From contig NZ_JAJLQX010000001.1 of NCBI RefSeq assembly GCF_021295095.1, positions 265,082-329,081 on the forward strand: a stretch of 64,000 nt of DNA. The letters are read 5' to 3'. The DNA comes from Phocaeicola oris (GTDB lineage Bacteria; Bacteroidota; Bacteroidia; Bacteroidales; Bacteroidaceae). This document shows positions 33,822 to 44,233 of the stretch, piece after piece (within the stretch, counting starts at the first letter, position 1; each line of letters opens with the position of its first letter). A program made the position numbers and the translations under genes. Under the pieces are notes generated by a model. The model was not told where the DNA came from. It worked only from the letters and a program-made list of their open reading frames with translations, and made no database searches.

Positions 33822-35429
33822 ATGCAAGGAGAAACAAGATATATCTTCGTAACCGGTGGTGTGGCCTCTTCATTAGGAAAAGGTATAATTTCTTCATCCA
33901 TCGGCAAGTTATTGCAAGCCAGAGGCTATAATATTACCATCCAAAAATTTGATCCCTATATTAATATTGATCCGGGAACACTGAATCCATACGAACATGG
34001 TGAATGTTATGTTACCATAGACGGACATGAAGCCGATTTGGATTTAGGTCATTACGAACGTTTTACGGGTATTCAAACCACTAAAGCAAATAATATTACT
34101 ACAGGTCGTATTTACAAAAGCGTAATTGATAAAGAACGCCATGGCGATTATTTGGGAAAAACAATTCAAGTTATTCCTCACATCACCGATGAAATTAAAC
34201 GTTGCGTCAAACTATTGGGTACAAAGAAAAACTTCGACTTTGTTATTACAGAAATCGGCGGTACAGTAGGTGATATTGAATCTCTTCCTTATCTGGAGAG
34301 TATTCGTCAGTTAAAATGGGAAATGGGGAAAAACGCACTCTGTGTCCATTTAACTTATGTTCCTTATCTGGCTGCAGCTAAAGAGTTGAAAACAAAACCG
34401 ACCCAGCACTCTGTAAAACAATTACAGGCAGCCGGTATTCAACCTGATATTCTTGTTCTTCGTACAGAGCACGACTTAAACACAAGTATCCGCAAAAAGG
34501 TAGCGCAATTCTGTAATGTAGAAGAGAAAGCTGTTGTCCAATCACTTGATCAGCCGACTATCTATGAAGTTCCCCTGAGAATGCAAGAACAAGAGTTAGA
34601 CGCAACTATCCTCAAAAAGATGGGATTACCGGTAGGCCCTACTCCTAACCTCGGCCCATGGAGAGAGTTCCTGGACAGACGTCATAAAGCAAAAGAGGTA
34701 GTGAAGATTGGTTTGGTAGGCAAATATGATTTACAGGATGCTTATAAGTCTATCCTTGAGTCTATCTCCCAAGCTGCTACTTATAACGATCATAAAGCCA
34801 ATGTTGAGTTCATTAATAGTGAATACCTGACAGACGAGAACGTTGAAGAGAAATTGGGTGGTAAAGATGGAATCATTATTTGTCCGGGATTTGGTCAGCG
34901 TGGCATAGACGGAAAGTTTGTGGCTGCTAAGTTCGGACGTACTCACGATATTCCCACATTCGGCATCTGCCTTGGCATGCAATGTATGGCTATCGAGTTC
35001 GCACGTGATGTACTCGGTCTACAGGATGCCAACAGTAGAGAGATGGATCAGAAAACGCAGCATAATGTGATTGATATCATGGAAGAACAAAAATCCATTA
35101 CCAATATGGGTGGTACCATGCGACTCGGAGCTTATGATTGTCGTCTGAAAAAAGGTTCAAAGGTTCATGAAATCTATGGAAAGGATCATATTCAAGAACG
35201 ACACCGCCACCGTTACGAATTCAATAACGAATATAAAGAAGTCTATGAAAAAGCCGGAATGAAGTGTGTTGGTATCAATCCGGATTCCGACTTAGTAGAA
35301 ATCATTGAGATTCCTAAACTTCGCTGGTACATTGGAACACAGTTTCATCCGGAGTATAGCAGTACAGTTCTGAATCCGCATCCTCTGTTCCTTTCATTTA
35401 TCAAAGCAGCAATCACTAAAAAGAAATAA
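33822..35429 (+). CDS. pyrG: CTP synthase
   Basis: A 535-residue CTP synthase; the ATG at 33822 is used rather than an upstream TTG. The synthetase domain shows TRYIFVTGGVASSLGKGI and the GTVGDIESLPYLE region; the class I glutaminase domain shows FGICLGMQ with the nucleophile Cys and QFHPEYSS with the catalytic His/Glu. It converts UTP to CTP with glutamine and ATP. It is followed by yidC after 18 bases, forming a three-gene unit with the S9 peptidase. Confidence 0.97.
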   Translation: MQGETRYIFVTGGVASSLGKGIISSSIGKLLQARGYNITIQKFDPYINIDPGTLNPYEHGECYVTIDGHEADLDLGHYERFTGIQTTKANNITTGRIYKSVIDKERHGDYLGKTIQVIPHITDEIKRCVKLLGTKKNFDFVITEIGGTVGDIESLPYLESIRQLKWEMGKNALCVHLTYVPYLAAAKELKTKPTQHSVKQLQAAGIQPDILVLRTEHDLNTSIRKKVAQFCNVEEKAVVQSLDQPTIYEVPLRMQEQELDATILKKMGLPVGPTPNLGPWREFLDRRHKAKEVVKIGLVGKYDLQDAYKSILESISQAATYNDHKANVEFINSEYLTDENVEEKLGGKDGIIICPGFGQRGIDGKFVAAKFGRTHDIPTFGICLGMQCMAIEFARDVLGLQDANSREMDQKTQHNVIDIMEEQKSITNMGGTMRLGAYDCRLKKGSKVHEIYGKDHIQERHRHRYEFNNEYKEVYEKAGMKCVGINPDSDLVEIIEIPKLRWYIGTQFHPEYSSTVLNPHPLFLSFIKAAITKKK

Positions 35430-35447
35430 TATAATAAGATTTGAAGA

Positions 35448-37337
35448 ATGGATAAAAACACATTAGTGGGATTCGTGTTGATTGGAACGGTATTAATAGG
35501 TTTCTCTATTTATAACCGCCCAAGTAAAGAAGACTTGGAACAAGCACACCACTATCAGGATTCTATACAAGCTATTCAAAAGGAACAGTCTAACAAAGTC
35601 GACGTTGAAGTACAAAAAGATTCTATCTCGTATACACAAATCGTAGCTGATTCTACATCTGCTTTCTATAGCTCACTAAAAGGAACAGAACAAGAGATCT
35701 CTTTGGAGAATAATTTAATACAATTAAAACTTTCGAATAAAGGTGGTACACCGCAAGAAGCAATCCTAAAAAGCTATAAAGACCAAAATGGTCAGCCTCT
35801 GGTTGTCTTCGACAAGAAAGATATTCAGATGGATTTTTCTATTGACGGAAAGAATGAAAACATTCTGACTAACAATCTTTATTTCACTCCGACTAACGTA
35901 ACCGATAGTACGGTTACCATGCGACTGCAAATAAATGGAGGTGGAACACTCGACTTTAATTATAAATTGCTAAAGGACAGTTATGTGCTTAACTTCTCCA
36001 TTCAGGCTAACAACATGCAGAACTTCTTCCCTTCGGCATCTAAATCAATCAACCTGAATTGGCATCAGAAAATACGTCATCAAGAGAAAGGATATAGCTT
36101 TGAACAACGTTACACTGCTCTTACATACAAACGTAGCGGACATGATTCCAATAAATTAAGCGAAGGTCGTGATGCAAATAAAGAAATAGAAGACGCACTC
36201 GACTGGATTGCATTCAAGGGACAATTCTTTTCAACTATCTGGATCGCTCATCAAGACTTTAACAATACGATACTGAATTCAAAGGTGTTGGCAGAGAACA
36301 GTGGCTATATGAAAGAATATAATGCTAATATGACCACTTCTTTTGATCCGACAGGTAAGGAACCGACAAACATGCAAATGTACATCGGTCCGAACCGCTT
36401 CAACACCTTAAAAGCAACCAATAAAATTTGTGCAGCTGCCTCTCCTAAAAGTCTGGAGCTACAAGATTTAGTATATTTAGGATGGCCGATTGTACGATTA
36501 ATCAATCGTTACTTCACTATTCCTTTGTTCGACTGGTTGTCGGGCTGGGGACTGTCAATGGGTATAGTCCTATTGCTCATGACCTTCATTGTCAAAAGCA
36601 TTGTTTACCCGGCTACATATAAATCATATATGTCATCAGCCAAGATGCGTGCATTAAAACCTTACATGGACAAAATTAACGAGAAATATCCAAACAAGGA
36701 CGATGCTTTAAAGAAACAGCAGGAAATGATGAGCTTATATAGTCAATATGGCGTAAGTCCTATGGGGGGCTGTCTGCCCATGCTTGTCCAAATGCCTGTT
36801 TTCATGGCCTTATTCTTCTTTGTTCCTAACGCTATTGAACTACGACAACAGAGTTTCTTATGGGCAAGCGATTTGTCAGCATACGATGATGTCATCAACT
36901 GGGGAACAAATCTACCTATTATTGGCAATCACCTGAGTTTGTTCTGTGTATTGTTCTCTGCATCCAGCTTACTGAATACTTATATCTCTATGAAGATGCA
37001 AGACCCAATGGGACAACAGCAACAGATGCCTGCCATGAAGTGGATGATGTACCTAATGCCGCTTATGTTCTTCTTCATCTTCAATACTTACTCTTCCGGT
37101 TTAAATTATTATTATTTCATTTCCGGCTTGATTAGTATTATTACAATGGTCATTTTACGTAAGACAACTGATGAGAAGAAGCTGCTCGCTAAGCTGGAGA
37201 CTAACAAGGTTAAGATTCAAGCCGATCGGACAGCGAAAGGTTCTCGAGGTGGAATGATGGCTAAACTGGAAGCACTGAAAAAAGAGCAAGAACGTATTGA
37301 AGCTGAACGTCAGAAAACATTAAAGAATAAACATTAA
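35448..37337 (+). CDS. yidC: Membrane protein insertase
   Basis: A 629-residue YidC. It has an N-terminal helix (LVGFVLIGTVLIGFSIYN), a large periplasmic beta domain (about residues 60-350), then the conserved core of five helices from about 355, including LPMLVQMPVFMALFFFVPNAIELR with the SPMGGC loop and the FNTYSSGLNYYYFISGLISI segment, and a basic tail. It inserts inner-membrane proteins with or without Sec. Between pyrG and an S9 peptidase gene, as commonly seen in Bacteroidales. Confidence 0.97.
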   Translation: MDKNTLVGFVLIGTVLIGFSIYNRPSKEDLEQAHHYQDSIQAIQKEQSNKVDVEVQKDSISYTQIVADSTSAFYSSLKGTEQEISLENNLIQLKLSNKGGTPQEAILKSYKDQNGQPLVVFDKKDIQMDFSIDGKNENILTNNLYFTPTNVTDSTVTMRLQINGGGTLDFNYKLLKDSYVLNFSIQANNMQNFFPSASKSINLNWHQKIRHQEKGYSFEQRYTALTYKRSGHDSNKLSEGRDANKEIEDALDWIAFKGQFFSTIWIAHQDFNNTILNSKVLAENSGYMKEYNANMTTSFDPTGKEPTNMQMYIGPNRFNTLKATNKICAAASPKSLELQDLVYLGWPIVRLINRYFTIPLFDWLSGWGLSMGIVLLLMTFIVKSIVYPATYKSYMSSAKMRALKPYMDKINEKYPNKDDALKKQQEMMSLYSQYGVSPMGGCLPMLVQMPVFMALFFFVPNAIELRQQSFLWASDLSAYDDVINWGTNLPIIGNHLSLFCVLFSASSLLNTYISMKMQDPMGQQQQMPAMKWMMYLMPLMFFFIFNTYSSGLNYYYFISGLISIITMVILRKTTDEKKLLAKLETNKVKIQADRTAKGSRGGMMAKLEALKKEQERIEAERQKTLKNKH

Positions 37338-37347
37338 TACTCTACTT

Positions 37348-39465
37348 ATGAATAAAACATACTTAATCTTAATGGCAGCTGCACTAATGATGACTTCTTG
37401 CAAAAAGGAAGAAAAGCAAACAGAAGAACAAGCCCCTTTCATTGGTAAGCAAGAGGTTACCATAAAAGATGGAAGAATGACTCCCGAAGTACTCTGGGCT
37501 ATGGGACGTATCGGCAGTAGCTCTGTATCTCCTGATGGCAAAAAGGTTGCCTATACAGTAGCTTATTACAGTGTTACAGAAAACAAAAGCCACCGCGTCA
37601 TATATACCATGAACGCAGATGGAACAGAGAACAAGATACTCACTAAAACTTCGTTCAACGAAGGTGATCCGCAATGGATCAATAATGGAGAACAAATAGC
37701 TTTCCTCTGCAACGAAGACGGAAGCAATCAACTTTGGGTAATGAACACCGATGGATCTAATCGGCATAAGGTATCATCGTACAAAGGTGATATAGAAGGA
37801 TTCAGTTTCTCTCCGGATGGAACAAAAGTACTCTTCATTGCTCAAATAAATAATGGGAAAAGCACAGCAGAACGTTATCCCGACTTACCTAAAGCTACAG
37901 GTATGGTCATAGACGATTTAAACTACAAACATTGGGATGAATATGTGCTAACCATTCCACACCCTTTTGTGGCTGATTTTACGGATGGTAAAGTAGGCGA
38001 AGCTACTGATATTCTTCAAGGCGAACCATACGAAAGTCCGATGAAACCGTTCGGTGGTATTGAACAGTTGGCTTGGAGCCCGTATTCTAATTTCATCGCC
38101 TATACTTGCCGGAAGAAGGAAGGATTGGCATACGCGCAGTCTACCGATTCTGATATTTATCTGTACGACTTGAACACTAAACAAACTACTAATGTTTGTA
38201 AGATTGAAGGTGATACTGACCAGAATATGGGTTATGACACGAATCCGAAATTTAGTCCTGACGGACAGTGGTTGGCATGGCAAAGTATGCAACGTGATGG
38301 TTATGAAAGCGACCGAAACCGCTTGTGCGTATATAATCTGATGAGCCATAGAAAGAACTATGTAACAGAAAGTTTTGAAAGTAATGTGGACGATTATGTG
38401 TGGAATAATGACTGCAAGAGCTTTTATTTTATAGGTGTATGGCATGGGACTACCATGGTATACAGTGCTAACTTCGACGGTGATGTGAAAAAGATTACCA
38501 ATGGTAACTTCGACTATGGATCGGTTGCTTTGTTAGGTGATCAAATTCTTTGTAAGCGTCACTCTATCAGTGCTGCAGACGAACTTTACGCTATCAATCC
38601 TACAGATGGAACAGCTACTCAGTTAACCCACGAAAACGATGCAATCTTCAAACAGCTCACACTTGGAAAAGTAGAGGAACGCTGGACAAAAACTACCGAT
38701 GGTGAGGACATGCTGTCATGGGTAATATATCCATCGAACTTTGATCCCAATAAAAAGTACCCTACTCTGCTCTTCTGCGAAGGCGGTCCCCAAAGTCCGG
38801 TAAGCCAATTCTGGAGCTACCGGTGGAACTTCCAGATTATGGCAGCCAATAATTATATTATCATCGCTCCAAATCGTCGTGGCCTTCCCGGTTTCGGAAT
38901 GAAATGGCTTGAAGAAATCAGTGGTGATTACGCAGGGCAGTGCATGAAAGATTATCTTTCTGCTATTGATGATATTGCTAAGGAACCTTATGTCGATGCC
39001 GAACATTTAGGTTGTGTCGGTGCCAGCTTTGGTGGTTATTCCGTTTACTGGCTGGCCGGTAATCACAATAAGCGTTTCAAAGCCTTTATTGCTCACGATG
39101 GTATTTTTAATGTTGAGCAACAATACCTTGAAACAGAGGAACTCTGGTTCACCAAATGGGATTTAGGTGGTCCGTACTGGGAGAAGAACAACCCTATTGC
39201 ACAGCGCAGTATAGCAACTTCTCCTCACCGTTACATTGATAATTGGGATACTCCTATACTTTGTATCCATGGTGATAAAGACTATCGAATCCTATCCTCT
39301 CAGGGGCAATCAGCATTCCAGGCTGCTCTGCTGAAAGGTATTCCTGCCGAATTGTTACTCTATCTGGATGAAAACCACTGGGTATTGAAACCACAAAACG
39401 GAATTCTATGGCAGCGAACTTTCTTCGCTTGGCTTGACAAATGGTTAAAACCACAAAACAAATAA
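37348..39465 (+). CDS. S9-family prolyl oligopeptidase-like lipoprotein
   Basis: A 705-residue protein with an SPII signal (MTSCKKEE). A beta-propeller of WD40/TolB-like blades spans about residues 40-430 (SVSPDGKKVAY, FSFSPDGTKVLF, FSPDGQWLAWQS). The C-terminal alpha/beta hydrolase has the nucleophile elbow GASFGGYS, the Asp in IHGDKDYRI and the His in ENHWVL. It is likely a periplasmic or outer-membrane dipeptidyl or oligopeptidase feeding on peptides. It is the last gene of the pyrG-yidC unit and is followed by a strong terminator. Confidence 0.93.
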   Translation: MNKTYLILMAAALMMTSCKKEEKQTEEQAPFIGKQEVTIKDGRMTPEVLWAMGRIGSSSVSPDGKKVAYTVAYYSVTENKSHRVIYTMNADGTENKILTKTSFNEGDPQWINNGEQIAFLCNEDGSNQLWVMNTDGSNRHKVSSYKGDIEGFSFSPDGTKVLFIAQINNGKSTAERYPDLPKATGMVIDDLNYKHWDEYVLTIPHPFVADFTDGKVGEATDILQGEPYESPMKPFGGIEQLAWSPYSNFIAYTCRKKEGLAYAQSTDSDIYLYDLNTKQTTNVCKIEGDTDQNMGYDTNPKFSPDGQWLAWQSMQRDGYESDRNRLCVYNLMSHRKNYVTESFESNVDDYVWNNDCKSFYFIGVWHGTTMVYSANFDGDVKKITNGNFDYGSVALLGDQILCKRHSISAADELYAINPTDGTATQLTHENDAIFKQLTLGKVEERWTKTTDGEDMLSWVIYPSNFDPNKKYPTLLFCEGGPQSPVSQFWSYRWNFQIMAANNYIIIAPNRRGLPGFGMKWLEEISGDYAGQCMKDYLSAIDDIAKEPYVDAEHLGCVGASFGGYSVYWLAGNHNKRFKAFIAHDGIFNVEQQYLETEELWFTKWDLGGPYWEKNNPIAQRSIATSPHRYIDNWDTPILCIHGDKDYRILSSQGQSAFQAALLKGIPAELLLYLDENHWVLKPQNGILWQRTFFAWLDKWLKPQNK

Positions 39466-39472
39466 ACTTCAT

Positions 39473-39509
39473 AAAACACCGTTCACCTTTTGAAGAACGG
39501 TGTTTTTTT
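39473..39509 (+). terminator. Terminator after the S9 peptidase gene
   Basis: AAAACACCGTTC (39473-39484) pairs perfectly with GAACGGTGTTTT (39495-39506), followed by T residues. Confidence 0.95.
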
Positions 39510-39687
39510 ATTTCCTATTGGAATAAGTATGCCTTTTATAACTCAGCCTGACCTTTTGCCTTTCCTACAACATCAATAGAAAGGTTATGTTAAACCTCAT
39601 TCTTGAGCAGAAGCGTCCTTACAATGCGTTTAAACATTGTTTTTGTATTCTTGTCAGATGTATTAAATTGGTCATAAGGATGACCGG

Positions 39688-39797
39688 AAAAAGTGATACG
39701 TATAAACCGTCTAACTCATACGCATGAATCGATCAACTCATACGCATGACCGAGGAAAGTGATACGCATGAATTGATCAACTCATACGCATCACTTT
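39688..39797. repeat. 22-bp array R5 (composite)
   Basis: It opens with AAAGTGATACGTATAAA. Two units with CAACTCATACGCATGA-type cores follow, then a second opening unit (39756-39770) and a short closed module ending CATACGCATCACTTT (39797). It thus looks like two arrays joined end to end. It lies between two plus-strand genes; the flanking bases (39510-39687 and 39798-40003) show no ORF. Confidence 0.9.
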
Positions 39798-40003
39798 GCA
39801 TAAACTTCTAATGAACTCGGAAGCTCAATGCGTATCTCCTCGATTAAAGATAAAAGCACATTAAAATAAAGTACTTGATAAGCACATTCAATGATATATC
39901 CTAATTCTACAGAGTTACTATTTGAACATAAAGAAAGAGGAAAAGAACTTGCGAAAGAAAGAAAAATCTATCATCTTTGCGATATGAACGCAAAAATACA
40001 TTT

Positions 40004-42241
40004 ATGAGGAAGATTCACTTTATTTTCATTTTAATCATCCATATACTGGCATTTAACCAACCGATCACTTCACAAGAAAAAGCTCATGAACGCCCTAAAG
40101 TAGGTGTTGTTCTCAGTGGTGGAGGCGCTAAAGGCATGGCTCATATCAGTGCGCTGAAAATCATTGAAGAAGCCGGAGTTCCTATTGATTATATCGTAGG
40201 AACAAGCATGGGATCTATCATCGGCGGCCTCTATTCCATCGGTTATACACCTGCTCAAATGGACAGTATGGTACACAAACAAGACTGGACTTTCCTTCTC
40301 ACTGATAAGATAGTATCTACAGAACAGAATATCACACAGAAAGAAAATAAAGAAACGTATCTTCTCTCCGTTCCTATTCACAAAGACATGAAAAAGGAAA
40401 TATTAAGTGGACTCATTCGTGGTGAGAATTTGGCCAATCTCTTTAGCGAACTCACTATCGGTTACCACGACTCTATCGATTTCAATACCTTAAAGACTCC
40501 GTTTGCCTGTGTTTCAGAGGATATAGTAAGTGGTAAGCCTTACGTGTTTCATAATGGTATACTAACCGAAGCGATGCGGTCGAGTATGGCTATTCCGGCC
40601 GTTTTTACTCCAGTCCGTAAAGACAGTATGGTATTAGTTGACGGTGGTGCCGTCAATAACTATCCTGTAGATGTGGCTAAAGCCATGGGAGCTGACTATA
40701 TTATTGGTATAGATGTACAGAGTGATAAACGGAATGCCAATGAACTAACCAGTGCAAAAGATATTATTTTTCAACTTGTCAACATGATGGGGAGTGACCT
40801 CTATAAAGAAAACCTAAAGAATACAGATGTCTATATCAAGGTGAATGTAGAAGGATATAGTTCTGCCAGTTTCACTCCTGACGCTATTGATTCACTTATT
40901 CGTCGTGGCGAGGAAGCCGCGACAGCTCAATTACCTGCATTACGCAGTTTGAAGAAAATGTTGGGGCTCCCCAACTATTACAAACCAGACAGAGGCAATC
41001 CATATCCCTGCATGCAGAACAAAATAGTAAAGGTAAACAATATCACCATTAACGGAATGGATCAGAACGATGAGAAATGGATAGAGAAACATTTTAACCT
41101 GCAGGAGAACTCAGAAATCAGTATTGACAAAATAAAAGAGATTGCTAATGATATCCGTGCCAATCTAAACTATAAAAGCGCTATCTATCACCTCACACGT
41201 TCGGAAACCAATAAAGGATACGACTTGAGCTTTGACCTTACCAAACAAACAGATGATAAGATTAATGTTGGCTTTCGATTCGATTCAGAAGAAAATGCTT
41301 CCCTTCTTATCAATATGACCGGTCACCTGAAGCGGAAAAGTAAACCGAATATCTTCTCCGCTACCATCCGCTTAGGAAAGCGTATGGGAGCCGACATATC
41401 GTACGCATGGGCTCCATCGCCTATGCGAAAAATTGGCTTACAATACAGTTTCCGTTACAATGATATAAACTTCTATTATAATAATAGGAAGGTATTTAAT
41501 ACTAACTTCCGCTATCATAAAGCAGAGATTGCTTACTCCGATGTATGGCACACTAATTTAGGATTCTCCTTGGGAGTTCGCTATGAACTATACGATTACA
41601 GCAAGTTTCTCTATGAACCGGACTTTTATATGAGTTCCTCCATCAATCTGGACACAGAACATTTCTTTACCTACTTTGCTAAAATTAAATACGATTCCAC
41701 TGATAAGCCTTATTTTCCTTCAAAGGGTATGATAGCAACGGCATCGTATGAGTATATCACCGATAACTTTGCTAAATACTATGATATAGTCGGCCCTTCG
41801 GCTGTACAGGGAAGCATAGAAAGCGTAATACGCATGAGCCATCGATTCGCGACCATACCTTTTATCTATGGAAGGTTTCTTTTTGGAAAGACTATTCCAT
41901 ATTCCAAGATGAATGTGATGGGTGGCGATGTCCCCGGATATATGATGGAAAAAGAACTTCCGTTTGTGGGTGTAAATACCGCCCAACTAATGAATCATTC
42001 GCTGGTGGTAGGTGGCATAAAACTCCGTCAGCGTATCGGTAAGGCACACTACATTACCATGACCAATAACTATGCTCTGAGCAGTAAGAAGATAAAAGAT
42101 CTTTTGAACAGCTATACCGCCTACGGATTCAGTCTGGGCTATGGGATGGATAGTATATTTGGCCCGTTGGAACTATCCTTAAACTACATGAATCACTCCA
42201 GCAAAGTACGTTTCTTTGTCAATCTTGGATTTCGATTCTAA
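40004..42241 (+). CDS. Patatin-like phospholipase with C-terminal beta-barrel
   Basis: A 745-residue protein; the ATG at 40004 gives a signal peptide ending QPITSQ. The patatin domain (about residues 30-300) has VVLSGGGAKGMAHISAL as oxyanion hole, GTSMGSIIGG as the GxSxG nucleophile and DGGAVNNYPVD with the catalytic Asp. A POTRA-like region and a BamA/Omp85-type barrel follow, ending VRFFVNLGFRF. The layout resembles PlpD/FplA-type type Vd autotransporters. It is likely an outer-membrane lipase acting on phospholipids. Its last 4 bases overlap the convergent pullulanase gene. Confidence 0.92.
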   Translation: MRKIHFIFILIIHILAFNQPITSQEKAHERPKVGVVLSGGGAKGMAHISALKIIEEAGVPIDYIVGTSMGSIIGGLYSIGYTPAQMDSMVHKQDWTFLLTDKIVSTEQNITQKENKETYLLSVPIHKDMKKEILSGLIRGENLANLFSELTIGYHDSIDFNTLKTPFACVSEDIVSGKPYVFHNGILTEAMRSSMAIPAVFTPVRKDSMVLVDGGAVNNYPVDVAKAMGADYIIGIDVQSDKRNANELTSAKDIIFQLVNMMGSDLYKENLKNTDVYIKVNVEGYSSASFTPDAIDSLIRRGEEAATAQLPALRSLKKMLGLPNYYKPDRGNPYPCMQNKIVKVNNITINGMDQNDEKWIEKHFNLQENSEISIDKIKEIANDIRANLNYKSAIYHLTRSETNKGYDLSFDLTKQTDDKINVGFRFDSEENASLLINMTGHLKRKSKPNIFSATIRLGKRMGADISYAWAPSPMRKIGLQYSFRYNDINFYYNNRKVFNTNFRYHKAEIAYSDVWHTNLGFSLGVRYELYDYSKFLYEPDFYMSSSINLDTEHFFTYFAKIKYDSTDKPYFPSKGMIATASYEYITDNFAKYYDIVGPSAVQGSIESVIRMSHRFATIPFIYGRFLFGKTIPYSKMNVMGGDVPGYMMEKELPFVGVNTAQLMNHSLVVGGIKLRQRIGKAHYITMTNNYALSSKKIKDLLNSYTAYGFSLGYGMDSIFGPLELSLNYMNHSSKVRFFVNLGFRF

Positions 42242-44229
42242 TCGTGCATGATGAGAGCCGACTGCGCCGGAATAGATACTGTTGAGCCCCACAAAATAGA
42301 AAGCCCCATCGGTTCTACCCGCCCGTCTTTGCATACCACCGTGTATTTCCCGTCAGGTACCTGAACGGTAGCCGGTTCTTTACGACTGTTGAAGAATACA
42401 TAGATAGTATTCCATTCATCACCTCCGGCATGATCTTTTAACTTAAAAGCTATTAAGTCCGGTCCGTCTACATTTATAAACTCCATATACTGACGAACTC
42501 TCTCAGCATTATTCAGACGGAAAGCAACATGTGCTTTCCGTAAAGCTATCAATCCTTTTACATAGTCAAATATATCCTTATGCACCGATTTCAGATTCCA
42601 ATCGATAGCATTGATACTGTCTGGACTATTGTAAGAGTTGTGCACCCCTCTCTTATTACGCATCATCTCATCTCCATTGAAAATGAAAGGAATACCCTGA
42701 GAAGTAAAAATGACTGTCTCGGCCAACTTTTGTAATGCAACCAACTCTGTTTCCGAAGCCGTCGGATTGGTGGTTCTTAATCTGTCAGCCAAACACATAT
42801 CATCATGGCAACTCACATAACTTATCATTTGCGTCGGTTGAATAGCCCAAGCCGACTTACTATAGTTCACCTTATCATAATCTATCTGTGGATGTTGTAT
42901 GGCACCCACCAAACCAAACTTAACGCTCTCCTCATTTCCGGGTTTACCAACCAAGAATGCACCCATCTTATTATCATTCCACGGTCCTCTTAGACCATCT
43001 CGCATTTCATCACCAAAAGCAGATATACGAGACATCTCACTCATATTCTTCTTCATGGCAAGCTTCTTTTCCGGATAAGCAGGAGTACCGGCAGCCCATC
43101 CTTCCCCATAAATAAAGATGGATGGATCAATATCATCCAGTGCCTTGCGAATCTCATTCATCGTCTCTATATCATGAATGCCCATCAAATCGAAACGAAA
43201 ACCATCAATATGATACTCTCGTGCCCAATAACACACCGATTGAATCATGAACTTACGCATCATCGGGTGATCACTGGCAGTTTCATTACCACAACCCGAA
43301 GCATTCGAATATTTCCCTTCTTCGGTCACGCGATAAAAATATCCCGGAGCAGTCCGTTCAAATGCACTGCCCTTTATGTCATAGGTATGATTATATACCA
43401 CATCGAGTACCACACGGATTCCGGCATTGTGCAGAGCCTGAACCATCTGTTTGAATTCTAATATACGAACTTCCGGCTTAAAAGGGTCAGTTGAGTACGA
43501 GCCGTCAGGAACATTATAGTTTACAGGATCATATCCCCAATTATATTGTTCCTTTTCCAGATGTACCTCATCCACCGATGCATAATCTGTCGACGGCAAC
43601 AAATGCACATGAGTAACACCAAGTTCTTTCAGATGATCCAGACCGGAAGTCTCTCCTTGCATAGTCTTTACCCCTTCTTCGGTGAGTGCTATATATTTCC
43701 CTTTATTACGAATACCCGAAATAGTATCAATGGAAAAGTCACGATGATGCATCTCATATACAATAATATCCCCGTAATCATTCAGAACGGGACGCCTATC
43801 TGCGCTCCATCCTTCCGGATCGGTCATCTTCCAATCAATAACAGCCCCTCTCTTTCCATTCACACCCACCGCTTTAGCAAATATGCCCGGAGTATCACCC
43901 ATCCAACGCTTATCTTTCTTCACGTTGAATGTATAAAACTTGCCTTTCAAATCTCCATCGCATTCAGCGTTCCAAACACCATCCTCACCAAGGGTCATAT
44001 CAATTGACCGCAACGCAGAGCCCGAATTAGCAGACTCATATAACAACACACGAACCTCATCTGCTTCAGGCGACCATAGATGGAAATCAGTCTTTGCGGG
44101 AGAATACAACATTTCATTTATCTCTCCTGCAGGAACCGGATAATCCATTACCGAGGTATAAACTTTCTTTTCTTCCTTGCAGCCGGCACCTAACAACATC
44201 ATCATAATCAACGCATATTTTAATTTCAT
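42238..44229 (-). CDS. pulA: Type I pullulanase lipoprotein (GH13)
   Basis: A 663-residue protein with an SPII signal (LLGAGC). A CBM48-like domain covers about residues 45-135 (FHLWSPEADEVRVLLYE). The GH13 barrel follows with the type I pullulanase marker YNWGYDPVNYNVPDGSY, the nucleophile region HIDGFRFDLMGI, the acid IFIYGEGW and VSCHDDMCLADRL. It debranches alpha-1,6 links of pullulan or glycogen-like chains. It is convergent with the patatin gene and lies directly downstream of ruvC. Confidence 0.93.
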   Translation of the reverse strand: MKLKYALIMMMLLGAGCKEEKKVYTSVMDYPVPAGEINEMLYSPAKTDFHLWSPEADEVRVLLYESANSGSALRSIDMTLGEDGVWNAECDGDLKGKFYTFNVKKDKRWMGDTPGIFAKAVGVNGKRGAVIDWKMTDPEGWSADRRPVLNDYGDIIVYEMHHRDFSIDTISGIRNKGKYIALTEEGVKTMQGETSGLDHLKELGVTHVHLLPSTDYASVDEVHLEKEQYNWGYDPVNYNVPDGSYSTDPFKPEVRILEFKQMVQALHNAGIRVVLDVVYNHTYDIKGSAFERTAPGYFYRVTEEGKYSNASGCGNETASDHPMMRKFMIQSVCYWAREYHIDGFRFDLMGIHDIETMNEIRKALDDIDPSIFIYGEGWAAGTPAYPEKKLAMKKNMSEMSRISAFGDEMRDGLRGPWNDNKMGAFLVGKPGNEESVKFGLVGAIQHPQIDYDKVNYSKSAWAIQPTQMISYVSCHDDMCLADRLRTTNPTASETELVALQKLAETVIFTSQGIPFIFNGDEMMRNKRGVHNSYNSPDSINAIDWNLKSVHKDIFDYVKGLIALRKAHVAFRLNNAERVRQYMEFINVDGPDLIAFKLKDHAGGDEWNTIYVFFNSRKEPATVQVPDGKYTVVCKDGRVEPMGLSILWGSTVSIPAQSALIMHD

Positions 44230-44233
44230 ATAA

